Made by a program: the position numbers and the translations under genes
Shown: positions 48,463-60,405 of the stretch, one piece after another
Layout of the letters: every line of letters begins with the position of its first letter
Numbering within the stretch: position 1 is the stretch's first letter
Notes under the pieces: generated by a model
Databases searched by the model: none
What the model saw: only the letters and a program-made list of their open reading frames with translations
What the model was told of the DNA's origin: nothing
Assembly (NCBI GenBank): GCA_963281155.1
Contig: CAUJLY010000004.1
Coordinates: 992,001 to 1,056,000 of the forward strand
Direction: 5' to 3'
Length of the DNA stretch: 64,000 nucleotides
Source of the DNA: Rhabditophanes sp. KR3021
Lineage: Eukaryota > Nematoda > Chromadorea > Rhabditida > Alloionematidae

Positions 48463-49571
48463 TGCCTTGTAGGCGACCTATCCCTAACCAAATGAGATTT
48501 TAACTTTCTACATAAGAGCGTTGATTAATGTAAACCTATTTTGACACTTATAAACATAGTATAAAAAAATATCTTTTTACCACTTGTGGTCTACCTTATT
48601 AGTCATTCTAGCAAGCGAACCCCTTAAACTCTTAATTTTATAAATATGCTACTAGATTCAGTTTTTCTAGCTCTACAAAATAGTGCAATAGTTTTTCATA
48701 ACATCAGTTTAAAGCTCATTCCCGAAGCAAGTCTGGGAAAAGTCAAGGTCTTCGACCCTTTAATTCTATGCCCCGGAGCAATATATATTTTTTGAAAATT
48801 CTGTTAATGCAGTGTGAAAGCCACGGTTTTTTATACCTAAATCGTTAAAAAAATGTTGATATCTCCTTTCTGCTGGGAAGGGAAGGCATTTAAATTTTTT
48901 ACGAAAAAAAACTTTCAGACTAATTTACGGAATTTCAGGTTTAATTATGAGGAAATTAGTATGCTTATTTTGTATCAATATTTCACAATTATTCATATCA
49001 TATTCGTTTAATAAATTATTCCCTGATGTGGAATATTACCTTATCTCTTTTATTGTCGTCGATTCTATTGGACCTCCTCAGGATGCCATCTGGCTTCAGA
49101 ACAGTTTATGCTCTAATAGTTTTGACACTATGATCGTAAGTATAAATATGGTAAATAACTAAAACTACCTTTTTGTACATCTTTCGTTTTTTTCATTTTC
49201 AAAATCAACTTGGTCTCTTTACCTTTTGATCATTTCATCTAAAAATATACTTATCTTATCATATTTTAACTGACATAATAAATACATACAAAGGTAATTA
49301 ATGCTTTTTGTCGTTGTCTAAAAATTTTCCTGATATCGGGGACAACGATGTCTTAATAAGAAGGTATATGCACCTAACGAGTCGTCGATCTTCTCCTAAC
49401 ATTCAAATAAAGTACTTTTCTTAATTTTTTGATTGGGTCGCTTTTTGATTGAATGAGGTGTAAGAGAAAGGCAAGACAGGACGTGGAAGCGAGAAATTTA
49501 AATAAATTGATACCAAGACAAAAAACTATTAAAACGAGAGTCTCTTGGTAATCGCTTTATTTTATAAGGAC
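48463..49571. other. Intergenic upstream of SLC17 gene
   Basis: About 1.1 kb. A 71-residue + strand ORF (48947-49162) has a hydrophobic N-terminus but nothing else to support it. A small hairpin with a ttcg loop (aaggtcttcgaccctt) occurs near 48746. Confidence 0.4.
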
Positions 49572-51234
49572 ATGGATGCTAAGCATGAGGGAAGTGGTAA
49601 GTTCGATTTTCTTTACTTTTTTTACAATTTTTAGCTTTCTTTTCATTTAAATCAAGACGTCTCCAAATCATCTTGTTGATGATGCTTGGCTGGGCATTTA
49701 TGGCATTTACCAGAACTCAGCTTTCTATTTCGATGACTTGTATGGTTAACTCGACTAGTATAACTTTATCTCAATCCAAAAAAGACTCCTACAACCACGC
49801 CATAATCAGACCCGAGTGTATTAACAAAGATCTTACCAAAGCCCACACCACTAACAAATCTTTAATGATCAACGATTATGGAGGCACTTTGGTGTGGGAC
49901 AATCAAGTCCAAAGCTATATCATTTCCGCCACTTACTGGGGTAGCATCTTCACCGTTCTGCCAGCAGGCTACTTAAGTGACAGAACCTCACCAAAGGTGA
50001 TGATGATGTTTGGGGCATCAATCTACGCGGCCTCATCTTTTATCCTGCCTTATCTAGCTGAGTCCCACGGACCAACGCCTGTTTTTATATCAAGATTTGT
50101 AATGGGTCTAGGGGAAGGGTTGCTGTTACCTTCCAGTTCAACTATGATCTCACGTTGGTTTCCTAATCCAGAGAAACCAATGGCAACTAGTATTTTCACG
50201 GTGGGAAATCAATTAGCGGGTTTTTTTGGGAATCCATTCGCTGCTTTTATGTGTGCTACTTCGGGCTGGCAATTGACTTTTTATTTGTGTTCGATTATTT
50301 TGGTGATTTGGTTGGCAGGATGGAACTATATTGTTCAAGATAGGCCGGGGAGTGCCAAGTGGATTAGTGACGAGGAGAAGATGTATTTGATTGGGGCTTT
50401 AGGGACGCAGGCGATGACAACTCACAAGGTATCTTAATAATAACAACTCATTACAATATTTTTTAGAAACAACTAGTAATTCCATTCAAAGCTATCTTTA
50501 CTTCGATTCCATTCTACGCAGCTGTTCTGTGCACCTTTGTCGGCAACGGCTACTCAGTTTTCGCCACCATGTACATACCAACCTTTCTCAAGGAAACATT
50601 ATTCGTAGATGTGATGGACAATGGGTTAATCAGTGCCATTCCTGTCTTAATCCAAATATTTACCAAACTATCGTGGAGTTACTTGATAAGCAGACTCCAA
50701 AAGAGCAACATTCTATCAGCAACTCAATCCGTCAAACTATCTCAATTTGTATCAATGATCATGATGTCGAGTGGATTGGTATTACTGCCTGTTTTATTAG
50801 ATTGCCAACAACCTTACAAAACAGTATTGTGCCTAACTTTAATCACAAGTGGCTTCGGAATTGCAATAGCAGGGTATATGACGAGTATTTTGTCGATGGC
50901 CCCAGCAATAACAGGAACCATCAGTGCGATCTCAAATGTATGTGCAATAATCGCACGAATCCTCACTCCCTGGATTATTTCACTATACAAAACGACAGAT
51001 GACGTTAATGGCTGGCTTCCCTTATTATGGGGAATGGCCATCGCCTGGATACTCGTCAGCATCATCTTTATCCTCTTTGGCTCCGGCCAATCTCAGTCAT
51101 GGGGTCTCAACGTGGATGATGCAACTTCCCTACAAACCTCCCAATCCTACTTCTCCTCAATTGACACCAAAACAGCTTTGACCTCCCTAATTATCGACAC
51201 AACCAAAGAAAGTGAAAAAAAAGAAGTAGTTTAA
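49572..51234 (+). CDS. SLC17-family anion/phosphate transporter
   Basis: MFS transporter of the SLC17 group (sialin, VGLUT, NaPi-I types). Exons 49572-49596, 49635-50428, 50467-51234 (two 38 bp introns), 528 residues. The first exon encodes only eight residues plus one base and joins to AFFSFKSRRLQI, which matches the FxxxRy start of TM1 in the family. Also seen: RTQLSISMTCMVN, a large glycosylatable loop 1, YWGSIFTVLPAGYLSDR, RFVMGLGEGLLLPSSSTMISRWFP (family motif), and GNGYSVFATMYIPTFLKE. Substrate cannot be read from sequence; invertebrates have many paralogues. Confidence 0.88.
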
Positions 51235-51410
51235 TTGATGCCAAAAATAAACAAACATTCAACTGACAAAATACATTTAAATAAAATTTATTCTATTTGA
51301 GTGAATGTCCACGTATATTGTTTAATGTTAAAATTACACAAATCAAGAAATAAGGTAACAAGGGCAGCCTTTCAAATCTTACAATTACCAAATGTTGTTT
51401 TTATAATTGC

Positions 51411-52081
51411 TCAGCTGCTATTACTTATTTTGACTTGTTTGTTGTTGACGTCTCCTTTGAGGGAAGCTACAGTTAAATTAGGAAGATCCTTGGTGCCTTC
51501 TGGAGATTTGTAAAGCTTCTCCAATGTCATACGAATATCAGTCGTATTACACGAATCCTTTCTTTGTACCGGGCAGGGCATTCGTTCTTGGTCCAGAGAC
51601 ACGTAGAATGAAGTCTCCATCTTTTTGGAGAAGATCGAGGATGTCTTGTCCTGGTAACATTCCTAAATAAAATTCAAATTAAGTAAATAAGATTCAAAAT
51701 AATGTAAATAAAGGTACACGTTAATTATTAATAGACTACTCCGTGAAAATAATCCAACTTCTTGAGATTCATCGTCTTGATAAAAGTGGTCAAATTAGTA
51801 GTACCACCAACATCAGGCCCAATCTTGGATTTACTCTTAGATAAAGTGAATTGAGAATCATCTGTTATAGTCTGGCCATTTTGGTACACTTCACGGCCGT
51901 AGTACAAACCTTCAATCAAACCATCTGCTGCCACGTAGGCATTGTCCTTGTCTTCGATTTCGACATTTACATCTATGTCTTCGGGTTCAACGGCTAGACT
52001 GTTGGTGGGAGCAGAAGTTGGTGAGGTAGTGGGAGGGCATTTGGTCTTGAGGTTTAGTAATTTCTGGGGGAGTTGATTTGC
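51411..52081 (-). pseudogene. Decayed SH2-domain gene
   Basis: Minus-strand open stretch 52081-51728 ends in FIKTMNLKKLDYFHG, the start of an SH2 domain. After a possible intron, the frame at 51662-51547 reads MLPGQDILDLLQKDGDFILR, then VSGP, a good match to the SH2 phosphotyrosine pocket (YHG..LPREDI..LL...GDFLVR.S). The two parts cannot be joined in frame with GT-AG ends, and a stop follows GTKKGFV, so the SH2 domain is cut off after about 40 residues. A third frame is open at 51620-51411 but does not resemble SH2. Possibly a relic of a Fer/Fes- or SPE-8-like kinase; no kinase domain found. Confidence 0.5.
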
Positions 52082-52249
52082 TTAGTTAAGGTAGACGATG
52101 AAGGTGGGTTTGTTTGTGAGCAGTTATATTAAGCGAAAATTTGAATTTAAATTACCGAATTTGAATAGATATTGACAACATTTTGGTGGTTAAATGAATA
52201 TAAGAAAGAGAGGTATGTACTTATAAATTCTCATTCGTATTTAATTGAA

Positions 52250-53204
52250 ATGCGTGGAGTTTATTTGTTGCTCCTTTTATTTGGGGGATTTGTTGACATC
52301 ACTGCAAGTACAAAGAACTTGAAGATCCTGCAAAAAGGTAATAATACTTTAATTGTATCGTTTCATGGAGAAACAATCAAAATTGGATTTAAGGGAGGCT
52401 ATGAGTAAGTTGTGCAATTTCTGACTAAATAAGTTAATTTAGTCTTCCAATTACAGCATATGTTATTACGGAGAGAGACACCAAAAACTTCAACAAGGCG
52501 GATCATTTTGAGGTGGACGAAAGTGATGAACTTCAAGAAGGTTTAGTGGATAGGCGAAAGAACAGTGATCTGAACAGTATAATGGAAGAAGTTGATGGTT
52601 ATTCTTTCTTATTTGAAACAATCTGTACTTGGACCATAATCAGTTTAATCTGCATTGGCGGGGCAATTTCTATTACGTTTCTTTTTATTTGTTTCAAACA
52701 ATTAAGAAAAAGAACTAAACCTACTTTGTCTAAGCCTTTCTTTCAAACAAGTGATTTAACAGAGAAGCCAACAGGTAAAATTGTAGACCCCACTTCAACA
52801 GGAGGGCTTAATACTATCATTTGTGATACCATGCCCGCAGGTGTGAATTTAAATGAAGATGATTCATTTTTGGGTGTTTTAAAACCAAAGGTAATATATC
52901 ACCCACTATTTCAAATTAAGAAAGATGGGATGTGCACTGTTAGAAAGTATGAAGACCCAGATGTAAGTTGACCCTTTTCTTGATTATTTATAATTTGTTT
53001 CAGTTCATTCGTTTGCCCCTCCAACCAAAAACAGTAGGCGTCATCGGAACATCACTCGCCTTATTCATCATTAAAATGAAAAACAAAGACCAATTCAAAG
53101 GAATTCCCTCGGCTCGAACAAGTCCTCACTCTTATAGACCAGTTCAGCCCATTCTCAAGAAGGACGATAATTTATGTGTCATGAAGGAGGTTTCCACAAC
53201 TTAA
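52250..53204 (+). CDS. Single-pass type I membrane protein, unknown
   Basis: Exons 52250-52404, 52443-52962, 53004-53204 (introns 38 and 41 bp), 291 residues. Signal peptide at about 1-20 (MRGVYLLLLLFGGF), a short Asp/Glu-rich ectodomain of about 90 residues without cysteines, one transmembrane helix at 111-136 (WTIISLICIGGAISITFLFI), a basic stop-transfer (KQLRKRTK), and a cytoplasmic tail of about 150 residues. The tail has no recognised domain. Splice sites are clean and keep a single frame, so the gene is probably real. Family not recognised. Confidence 0.7.
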
Positions 53205-53639
53205 ATAAGTAAAAGAATAATGTATAAAGTTTAATTTAATTAAGATATGCTCTTTGGTCAGATAAATAAATTTATTTGGTTGTTTTTGTGCATTTCTTTT
53301 TATATTGTGTTGCGTCAACTCCTATGTCTGTCTGACATCCATCTGGCCAAGTCATTTTCTATAGTGTTTGTTGATTTAGAGACATTTATTCCATTGATTC
53401 AATTGAAACAAAAAAGTCCAGTTATTTGAATCACCGAAATCAAGTTACTACCACCAAACACATTCTCAATCTCTGAACGAAAATTTTAACACGTGATGAG
53501 CATTGGAAAGTGGTGCATCTATACAATTTATTATTTTTGACCATCTATAATCTTTTTGCCGATTGATTCTTGTCCTACTTGTAGTGTGTTGATTGCCACC
53601 ATATATGGCAACCACCTTTGATCAATTTTTGTGATTTTA
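53205..53639. other. Intergenic, membrane protein to MOSPD
   Basis: 435 bp spacer between same-strand genes. A 60-residue hydrophobic ORF at 53247-53429 is not supported further. Confidence 0.4.
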
Positions 53640-54393
53640 ATGGATTCTCGAACTGCCAGAGGTAGATTTTACGTTCGGGTGGATAAAGAATCTATTCAGT
53701 TTATTCATAGTCATGTTAGAGAACATACTCAAAAGCTGACTATTTTTAATCCTTATTCTTTTGGTATTCATTATACTTTCTTGTGCTCGGTGAAGGATAA
53801 GTATGACGTTTCGGACCCGAGTTCTTTTTTACCTCCTAATTGCAAGAATGAAATGTAAGTTGTTTTGTTTGAGGGTTATTTATTCATTAATTAATCTTCT
53901 GTATAGATCCATTCGCCATATGACTGCCCATCAAGAAAATGAAGTTGGTGTTAGAGATATTTTGCGCATCGACATTCGTAAACAAGATTCACAATCAGTT
54001 GCAGCAACCAAATCTATTCCTTTGACTTTAGTGATGGATCACGCAGCATCACAAAACGAACAGCATCGCCAACTCAATCATCCACATTCGGGTCTTTCCT
54101 CATCAAGCCAGCAAGGGCAACATAGAGCTCAAATCGAATCAGAACCTAGATTACCCCAGGTCAATTGGTTCATCCTTCTAACCGTCATTATCAGTGTCAT
54201 CATCCTCCTCCTGCCAACTGAAGTCCCCGAATGCATTAATATCGAAAAAGTTCAATCCTCAACGGATGCAGCTGTCCGTTCAAGTGTCGACGACTTTCTA
54301 ATCTACTTTAAAAAAATCCAAATTCCAACTAATGTTCGGCTTGGAGCCACTTATGCAATGGGAATGTGTACTGTTTTAATCATTAGAAATTAA
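53640..54393 (+). CDS. MOSPD1/3-like MSP-domain membrane protein
   Basis: ER-anchored protein with an N-terminal major sperm protein (MSP) domain and two C-terminal transmembrane segments, as in MOSPD1 and MOSPD3, which tether membranes by binding FFAT-like motifs. Exons 53640-53854 and 53907-54393 (52 bp intron), 233 residues. The MSP part reads KLTIFNPYSFGIHYTFLCS, KYDVSDPSSFLPPNCKNEI and SIRH, paralleling human MOSPD1. The C-terminus has WFILLTVIISVIILLLP and LGATYAMGMCTVLIIRN. A Gln/His/Ser-rich linker separates the parts. Confidence 0.88.
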
Positions 54394-55334
54394 AAAAGAC
54401 GTGTGTTCACTTTTTTGTTGTAAATATATTATTATAATCAGTTTCCCAGAAATGTATAAATAAATAATATAAGTTAATGAGTTTTTTATTTAAAAAATAA
54501 ATCTGTAACCAGATACGGAATCCATTCTTTGAAACTTCTTTGCTTTAACCGATTTATCTTTTATAGATAGAATGGCCACTCTATCGAAGACTCTAAGTCT
54601 CATTTTATTCATTGCGATATAATAAAGTTTATTTGGAAGTAATTTATTTCGCGTCATATTTTATTCGTGGCTGAATGCAACACATTATGTTTCGTAATTT
54701 ACGGAATTTAAGAATTATATAGTAGGAAATTAATATTCTACAATTGTTTAAGTAATTATGAATATTTTTTGTAACTAGACGAATACGCGCCTTTGCCCCG
54801 TTCATTACAGTTTTAATGCTCTTTCAAATGAGTATAACTTTGAGAGCAACACTCCCATGTTTCCCCTTGTTGTAGCAAAAACGTAGTATAAATATGTCCA
54901 TATATGCAATAGCCTTTATTAAGAGTAAATAGTACGTAAGATAGAAATAAGTTATAAAATGTCATCTATCAAGTGTGTCTGGTTAAGTATGGGCATTAAT
55001 GTTGTGATAACAAGATTATAATCCATAAAACAAAAGTGGCAAAGGTGATATAAGATCATCTTACAATATAAATAAAGATATAGAAATGTGGTTTAAGACT
55101 CCATTTGTTGGTACATTACAAAGATATATAAAGCATGGCTAAAGTATGATATAAGAAATTAAAGGACATTGTTGGTAGACAATATAAAAAGAGTTGATAA
55201 CATCTATCTCTTTACAGTAGTATACTTTACCTATTTATATTTAAAAAGGAAAATAGATTGTTATAAATGTAGGCCAAGTTTGTAAAACCATAATGTGTTA
55301 TTTATAAGCATATTCTGTTTTGTTGTAGTTGTAA
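54394..55334. other. Intergenic, MOSPD to BTB-kelch
   Basis: About 940 bp between convergent genes; AT-rich, no gene recognised. Confidence 0.5.
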
Positions 55335-57262
55335 TTAAAATACAACCTTTGAAAAAAATCCATTAGCAGCGGTTAATTCGATACCTTCTACTATTTCCCA
55401 TTTTTGAATAGGATTAAACTTGTTGTAGGAATAAACTTCAGATGTAAAGCTTTCTTTGTCCAATTGACCTCCGAATAGATAAATCTTATCACCTATTTCA
55501 GCTGCTTTGGATGAACTAAGTTTTTGTGGTATAGATGGGAACGTTCTCCATCTTGAGGATCTTATATCAAACACCTGACAAGTATTTGCGTTATCTGTTT
55601 TAAAGAATCCTCCAATCATTAAAATTTCTGTGTTATTAATCAAAGTTACGGCACTTCTCAAGGTATTTGTTGGGATGGGTGATAAAACGGACCATGAACG
55701 AATATCACGTGGATCATATCTAAAACAAATATTAATAACTGAATAAATATTTTTATAAATACCTTTGAATCTTATTGAATTTAGATCCTGGAGTAACATA
55801 AACAACTTGATTATCAGTAACAACTGATTCATGGTTTATCAACCCTGTATTCATTGATTTTTCTGTGTACCATGCCATTTTATTTAAATTCATACTAAAA
55901 GTAATTAATAAAGAGTTAAGTTAATGAACTTACTATTCAACAGTATCCAACATATAATTATCAACCATTCCACCAAAGATATAAATATTATCTTCCAAAA
56001 CACAACTAGAAAATGAATGTTTAACAGCCAACATTTCTAAAGAATCAATTTTTTCTACTTTTGTGGTATTAATATTGAAAGATTCAACTTCCGTAGTCCA
56101 TTTGCCACCAAAAGTATAGATTTTGTCTTTTATTTTCTCTGAGGAATGAGCGTTTCTCTTTGAATTTAACTGTCCGATTTCGCAAATGCTTTCATTGCCC
56201 CTTAAATTGATCTCAATGATACTGGAGCTATTTTTAATTCCCCCGACTTTAAAATAAAATAAATAAATGAATTTAATAAATTACTCACATAGCATAACAG
56301 TTTTTCCATCATCAACGCGCTTATTCGGAGTATGGACAACTCTTGAAGAAGATTTTAAAGAAGTAAGTTTACGCATACGTTTCTCAACATTATCCTCATC
56401 CGAATTAGGAACCGTTTTGTTCAATCTGGAATATGGACTTCGGGCATGCTCAATACTATCAAAATAACTATTACTTGATAAAAATACTCTCAATTCATTA
56501 TCATCGGCGTCATATTGCAAGTCATTAAAAATGTCATTAATTTCTTTGCATATCTTATTAATGTATTCTTCTCTCTTCTGCCAATCTCCAACAATCCATG
56601 TGTAATAAATTTGCAATATTTTTAAAGGACTAATTTGTTGAATTTTTGGAATGCTTAAGAAATTTCTCAAATCTTCATACTTGGCCATTTTAAACTGTTC
56701 AAAAGTTTTAAGTTTAACCAATTTAGATTCAATTAATTGTTCTAATTGCCTGTTAATGTTATCATATTTATTATCCTTGCTAGTAACGGTACCATAAACT
56801 TTAACGATAAGTAACCAATTCATATTTTTACTATTGCTCTCAAACATAAATGTTTTAATTGATAACTAAAAATTGATAAAAGATAAGAATTGATTGCAGT
56901 TCAAAGTAACTTACTTCGATGTCATCTAAATTATTGAATACTCTATAAATTCTTAACAAGGCAAATATATTCTCTTCAGTAACTTCAAAGAAATATCCTT
57001 TATGTATATATTTGTAATACAATTCAAAATCTGACCAAGAAAGTAAATTGAAATCGTACTCATTGCCTTTAAAATTATTTAATAATATTGTTAATAAAAA
57101 TTTACCATTATAATTCAATTTATCAAAAAGATTCAGAAAGAATTCATTATGAGCAGCCAAAATATATCTTACAACAGGAACTTTATATTGTTTATTAAAA
57201 CATAAACAAGCGTCATTATAATGTCTTGCACCTTGAAGTTTTTCTAGATTTCTGTAAAACAT
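55335..57262 (-). CDS. BTB-BACK-kelch protein
   Basis: Probable CUL3 substrate adaptor. Exons 57262-56915, 56865-56289, 56246-55934, 55894-55763, 55719-55335 (introns 49, 42, 39 and 43 bp), 584 residues. A divergent BTB domain at about 15-115 (DACLCFNKQYKVPVVRYILA, then AHNEFFLNLF), a BACK-like helical region (MAKYEDLRNFLSIPKIQQIS, YYTWIVGDW), and C-terminal kelch repeats with double-glycine strands (KIYTFGGKW, NIYIFGGMV, ILMIGGFF, KIYLFGGQL). Fewer than six repeats are obvious, so the propeller may be irregular. The sequence is fast-evolving and substrate unknown. Confidence 0.85.
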
Positions 57263-58566
57263 TATAGTGTAGGAAAAGGTGAAAAATAATTTGACACTGC
57301 TTTTAAGTAAAGATTATATCCTATAGATTCATATATATACTTATTAATAAGAACTGATAAGGATTATCAGTGTATAAATAAAATACTGTGGCAAAAGAAA
57401 TATTAACAATTATTTTTGCTTCCAATTGATATTATAAATAATAATTTCTATTAAGAATAATCTGAATCATAATTAAACTAAGACAATACAAAGAAATGAA
57501 TATGTTAATTTGTAAATTTAAGAAATTTTCTAATCAGGCAAATACCTTAGGACAAAAATTATTATGTAATTTGGAAGAAGCATTACATTAAAAATAAATA
57601 ATTTAGTTAATTACAACAAAAAAATAAGAGTCAGGAAATGTATTTATTTAGGATGCATAGTAAGTATTATTCATTACAATAAATATGGTTAAGTTAAATT
57701 CAAGTTATAAAGCAATAAGATTAACACTTTCGTTCTTGTCGTTGTATGTAAATAATTATAGGAGATTGATACCTTGCATTATTGTGACCTTTCAACCAGA
57801 TAATGTCAAAAGTGATATCTAAGCATTATTTGGAAAGATTATGGAGCCCATTCTATGATAAAAGAAAGAGTGCTTGTTCAAAGATTCTAAACACTAATTA
57901 AAATACAGAAATTTTCATTTTATAATTTATAAAAATAGCTTACTTTTTTACATAATTATAGCTCTAAATCTAACTAAATAAATTGATATATTATTCAAAT
58001 AACACATGTGTAATAAAAAATTATAGCATTAAAAGAAAGTAGAAAAGAAGATAATCGGATTTAATGTTTAATTTTGTATTTTCAACTATAACCTCAATGA
58101 CCACTCTATAAAAACGATATTTGAAATATGATTTATGTTTTTTTAGCCGTATTAGGCGGATGCAATACAGTAATTTTACTTAAAAAATACAATTAAAGTG
58201 ATGTATTGTGTTGGGATCAAGTCAAACTCATTCTTGATTAAATTAAAAAAATGCAAATTGATAAATGATATTGTTTTTCTTTTTAGTAATAATCGGTCCA
58301 GTTTCTGGATTTTAAAGTAGGAAATGATAGTATATATTGGGAGCATTCGACTAATATTCATTCCTTAACTCGTCAGCGGTATATCTAGATAAAAGACCAT
58401 ACATCTTTATAGAGGCAATAGTTTCCTAATTTGTGTAAAATAAATTCAAAATATTTCTGTATCGTAAAATATTTTTTTATCAAGTCTACAGTTCATATCA
58501 TGAGTCAAACTATAACATTTGTTATTTTAGACTGATTCTTGTTATCAAAAAGATTAATTTCATAGG
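57263..58566. other. Divergent upstream region, BTB-kelch / alkaline phosphatase
   Basis: 1.3 kb, very AT-rich; no coding sequence or RNA gene recognised. Confidence 0.5.
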
Positions 58567-60252
58567 ATGCTCGCAGTTAAATTTATTGCTATAATTTCAT
58601 TATTTGTATTTGTTAATGGGCAGATTAAGGATGAGTGTACATTAATTTCATAATCTTCTTTCTTTAATACTTCATTTGTAGATGATGAAACATTTTGGTA
58701 CAATTTATCCAGAGCCAATCTTGAAAAAAAAATCAAGATGCTTTCAAGTATTGGTTTGAATGTAAATCCAAATGATAGACCCAAGAATATTATTTTATTT
58801 ATTGGAGATGGCATGGGAAACACTTTGACGACAATAGCAAGAATCTTCAAAAACCAAAACCTAGCCAAAACCTCCAAAACTCCCGTTTATGACCAAACAC
58901 AACTATACTTTGAGGAATTTGAAGTTTCTGGCCTCCAAAAGACACATACTCTCAATGAACACGTAGGAGTGTCAGATGCTGCAGCAACCAGCATGTATAC
59001 AGGGGAAAAAGCTATTAGTTCAACTCTTGGAATTAAAGGTTATGCCAACATATCTACTTGTGTCATTTCCGCTAAGGATAAGATACAAAATTCAATTAGT
59101 TCGAATGCTTTGAGAGCGGGTTTAAATGTTGGATTAGTTACTACGACGAGAATTACACATGCTACACCAGCAGCTTTATATTCTTTTTCTACATCCAGGA
59201 ATTTTGAGTCAGATGCTGATATGAAAGCGGATCCTAATAGAGCGAAATGCAAGGATATTGCCGCACAACTTCTCGATTACCCGGCGAATCAGTTTAAAGT
59301 TTTATTCGGAGGAGGTAGAACTAAATTCTTACCCTTAAACCAACCTGACCCAGTTGTCCCATCTCAAAAAGGCGTGAGACTTGACAAAAGAAACATTATA
59401 AATGAATGGAAAAAATTAAATATTAACCGTCAAACACTGATGACCAGAAAGGAACTCACCACTCTTGATGCAACTAAATTAAAAATAGATTCCAAAGTAT
59501 TAGGTTTATTTGCACCGAGTCATTTTGACTATAGAGGTAATATTTCGCAACAAAATGCTGCTTTAGAACCTACACTTCAGGAAATGGTACAAAAAGCTAT
59601 TGAAATTTTAGAGACTGATAATAAGAAGGGATATTTGCTGATTGTTGAAGGGGGCATGATTGATATTGCTGAGCATTACAATAAAGCTCAGTTGGCTATA
59701 ATCGAGACGCTTGAGATGGAAAAAGCTGTTCAGACGGCTGTTAAGGAGACTTCATCTAATTTTGCTAAAATATCAAAGTCTGTTAAGGTTAAAACTAATA
59801 AAATGACGACTGATACGTTGGTTGTTGTAACTGCTGATCATTCTCATGGACTATCTTTTAATGGCTATCCTAGGCGATCTGTTCCTGTTCTCGGCTCGAC
59901 ATATGCCACTCTAGGCCTTGACGTAAAACCAGTGGATAAAAAGAATATCCCAACTGTTACCTTTACAGCTGGCCTTGGATGGGACAACGAATTTACAGTA
60001 GAGGCAAAAACTGGATTTTTTACTAGAAAAAATATTGATACTGCTGCCTTTCAAGCGGTCAATTTTACTGCGCCCTCGTTCATTAAAAATAGCTATGGCG
60101 TTCATGGTGGAGAATCAGTGGGAGTTTATGCAACTGGACCACTTAGTGTCTTCTTTACTGGCCATTATGACAACACTCAAATTGCTTATAATATGAAATA
60201 TCTTTTGTGTGTCAACGATAAAAATCAGATGAATGTTTGCGATGCTAAATAG
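58567..60252 (+). CDS. Alkaline phosphatase, secreted, atypical active-site context
   Basis: Metal-dependent phosphomonoesterase. Exons 58567-58636 and 58682-60252 (45 bp intron), 546 residues with a signal peptide ([18 protein letters not shown]). Conserved elements: IGDGMG (Asp66), [32 protein letters not shown] with Glu and Asp ligands, TADHSHG, and VHGGE. The nucleophile region reads [15 protein letters not shown] (Ser121) where typical enzymes have HVPDSGATATAYLCG, so the Asp before the serine is Val. The usual RIDHGHH is MIDIAEH, keeping Asp and the last His. The C-terminus lacks a hydrophobic GPI tail, so it is probably soluble. Activity may be altered. Confidence 0.9.
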
Positions 60253-60405
60253 TTTTGCCATAAAATCAACTTTTGTTGTTTTATGGGTTTCCAAAATAAA
60301 TATTTGTTTGAATTAAATATGTGCGCACATTGTCTACGTTAAAATAGACACCTTTCATTATATATAACAGTTATATTTCATTATAACAGAACATTTATTT
60401 AACAT

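Noticed and set aside
48720..48800. Hairpin followed by an A/T-rich tract like an Sm site (possible snRNA or SL RNA)
   Set aside because: No match to conserved U1, U2, U4, U5 or U6 elements, and no splice donor in the right place for an SL RNA.
48947..49162. 71-residue ORF with hydrophobic N-terminus
   Set aside because: No homology, no downstream features, length expected by chance in AT-rich DNA.
53247..53429. 60-residue hydrophobic ORF between two genes
   Set aside because: No start context or homology; lies in AT/T-rich spacer.
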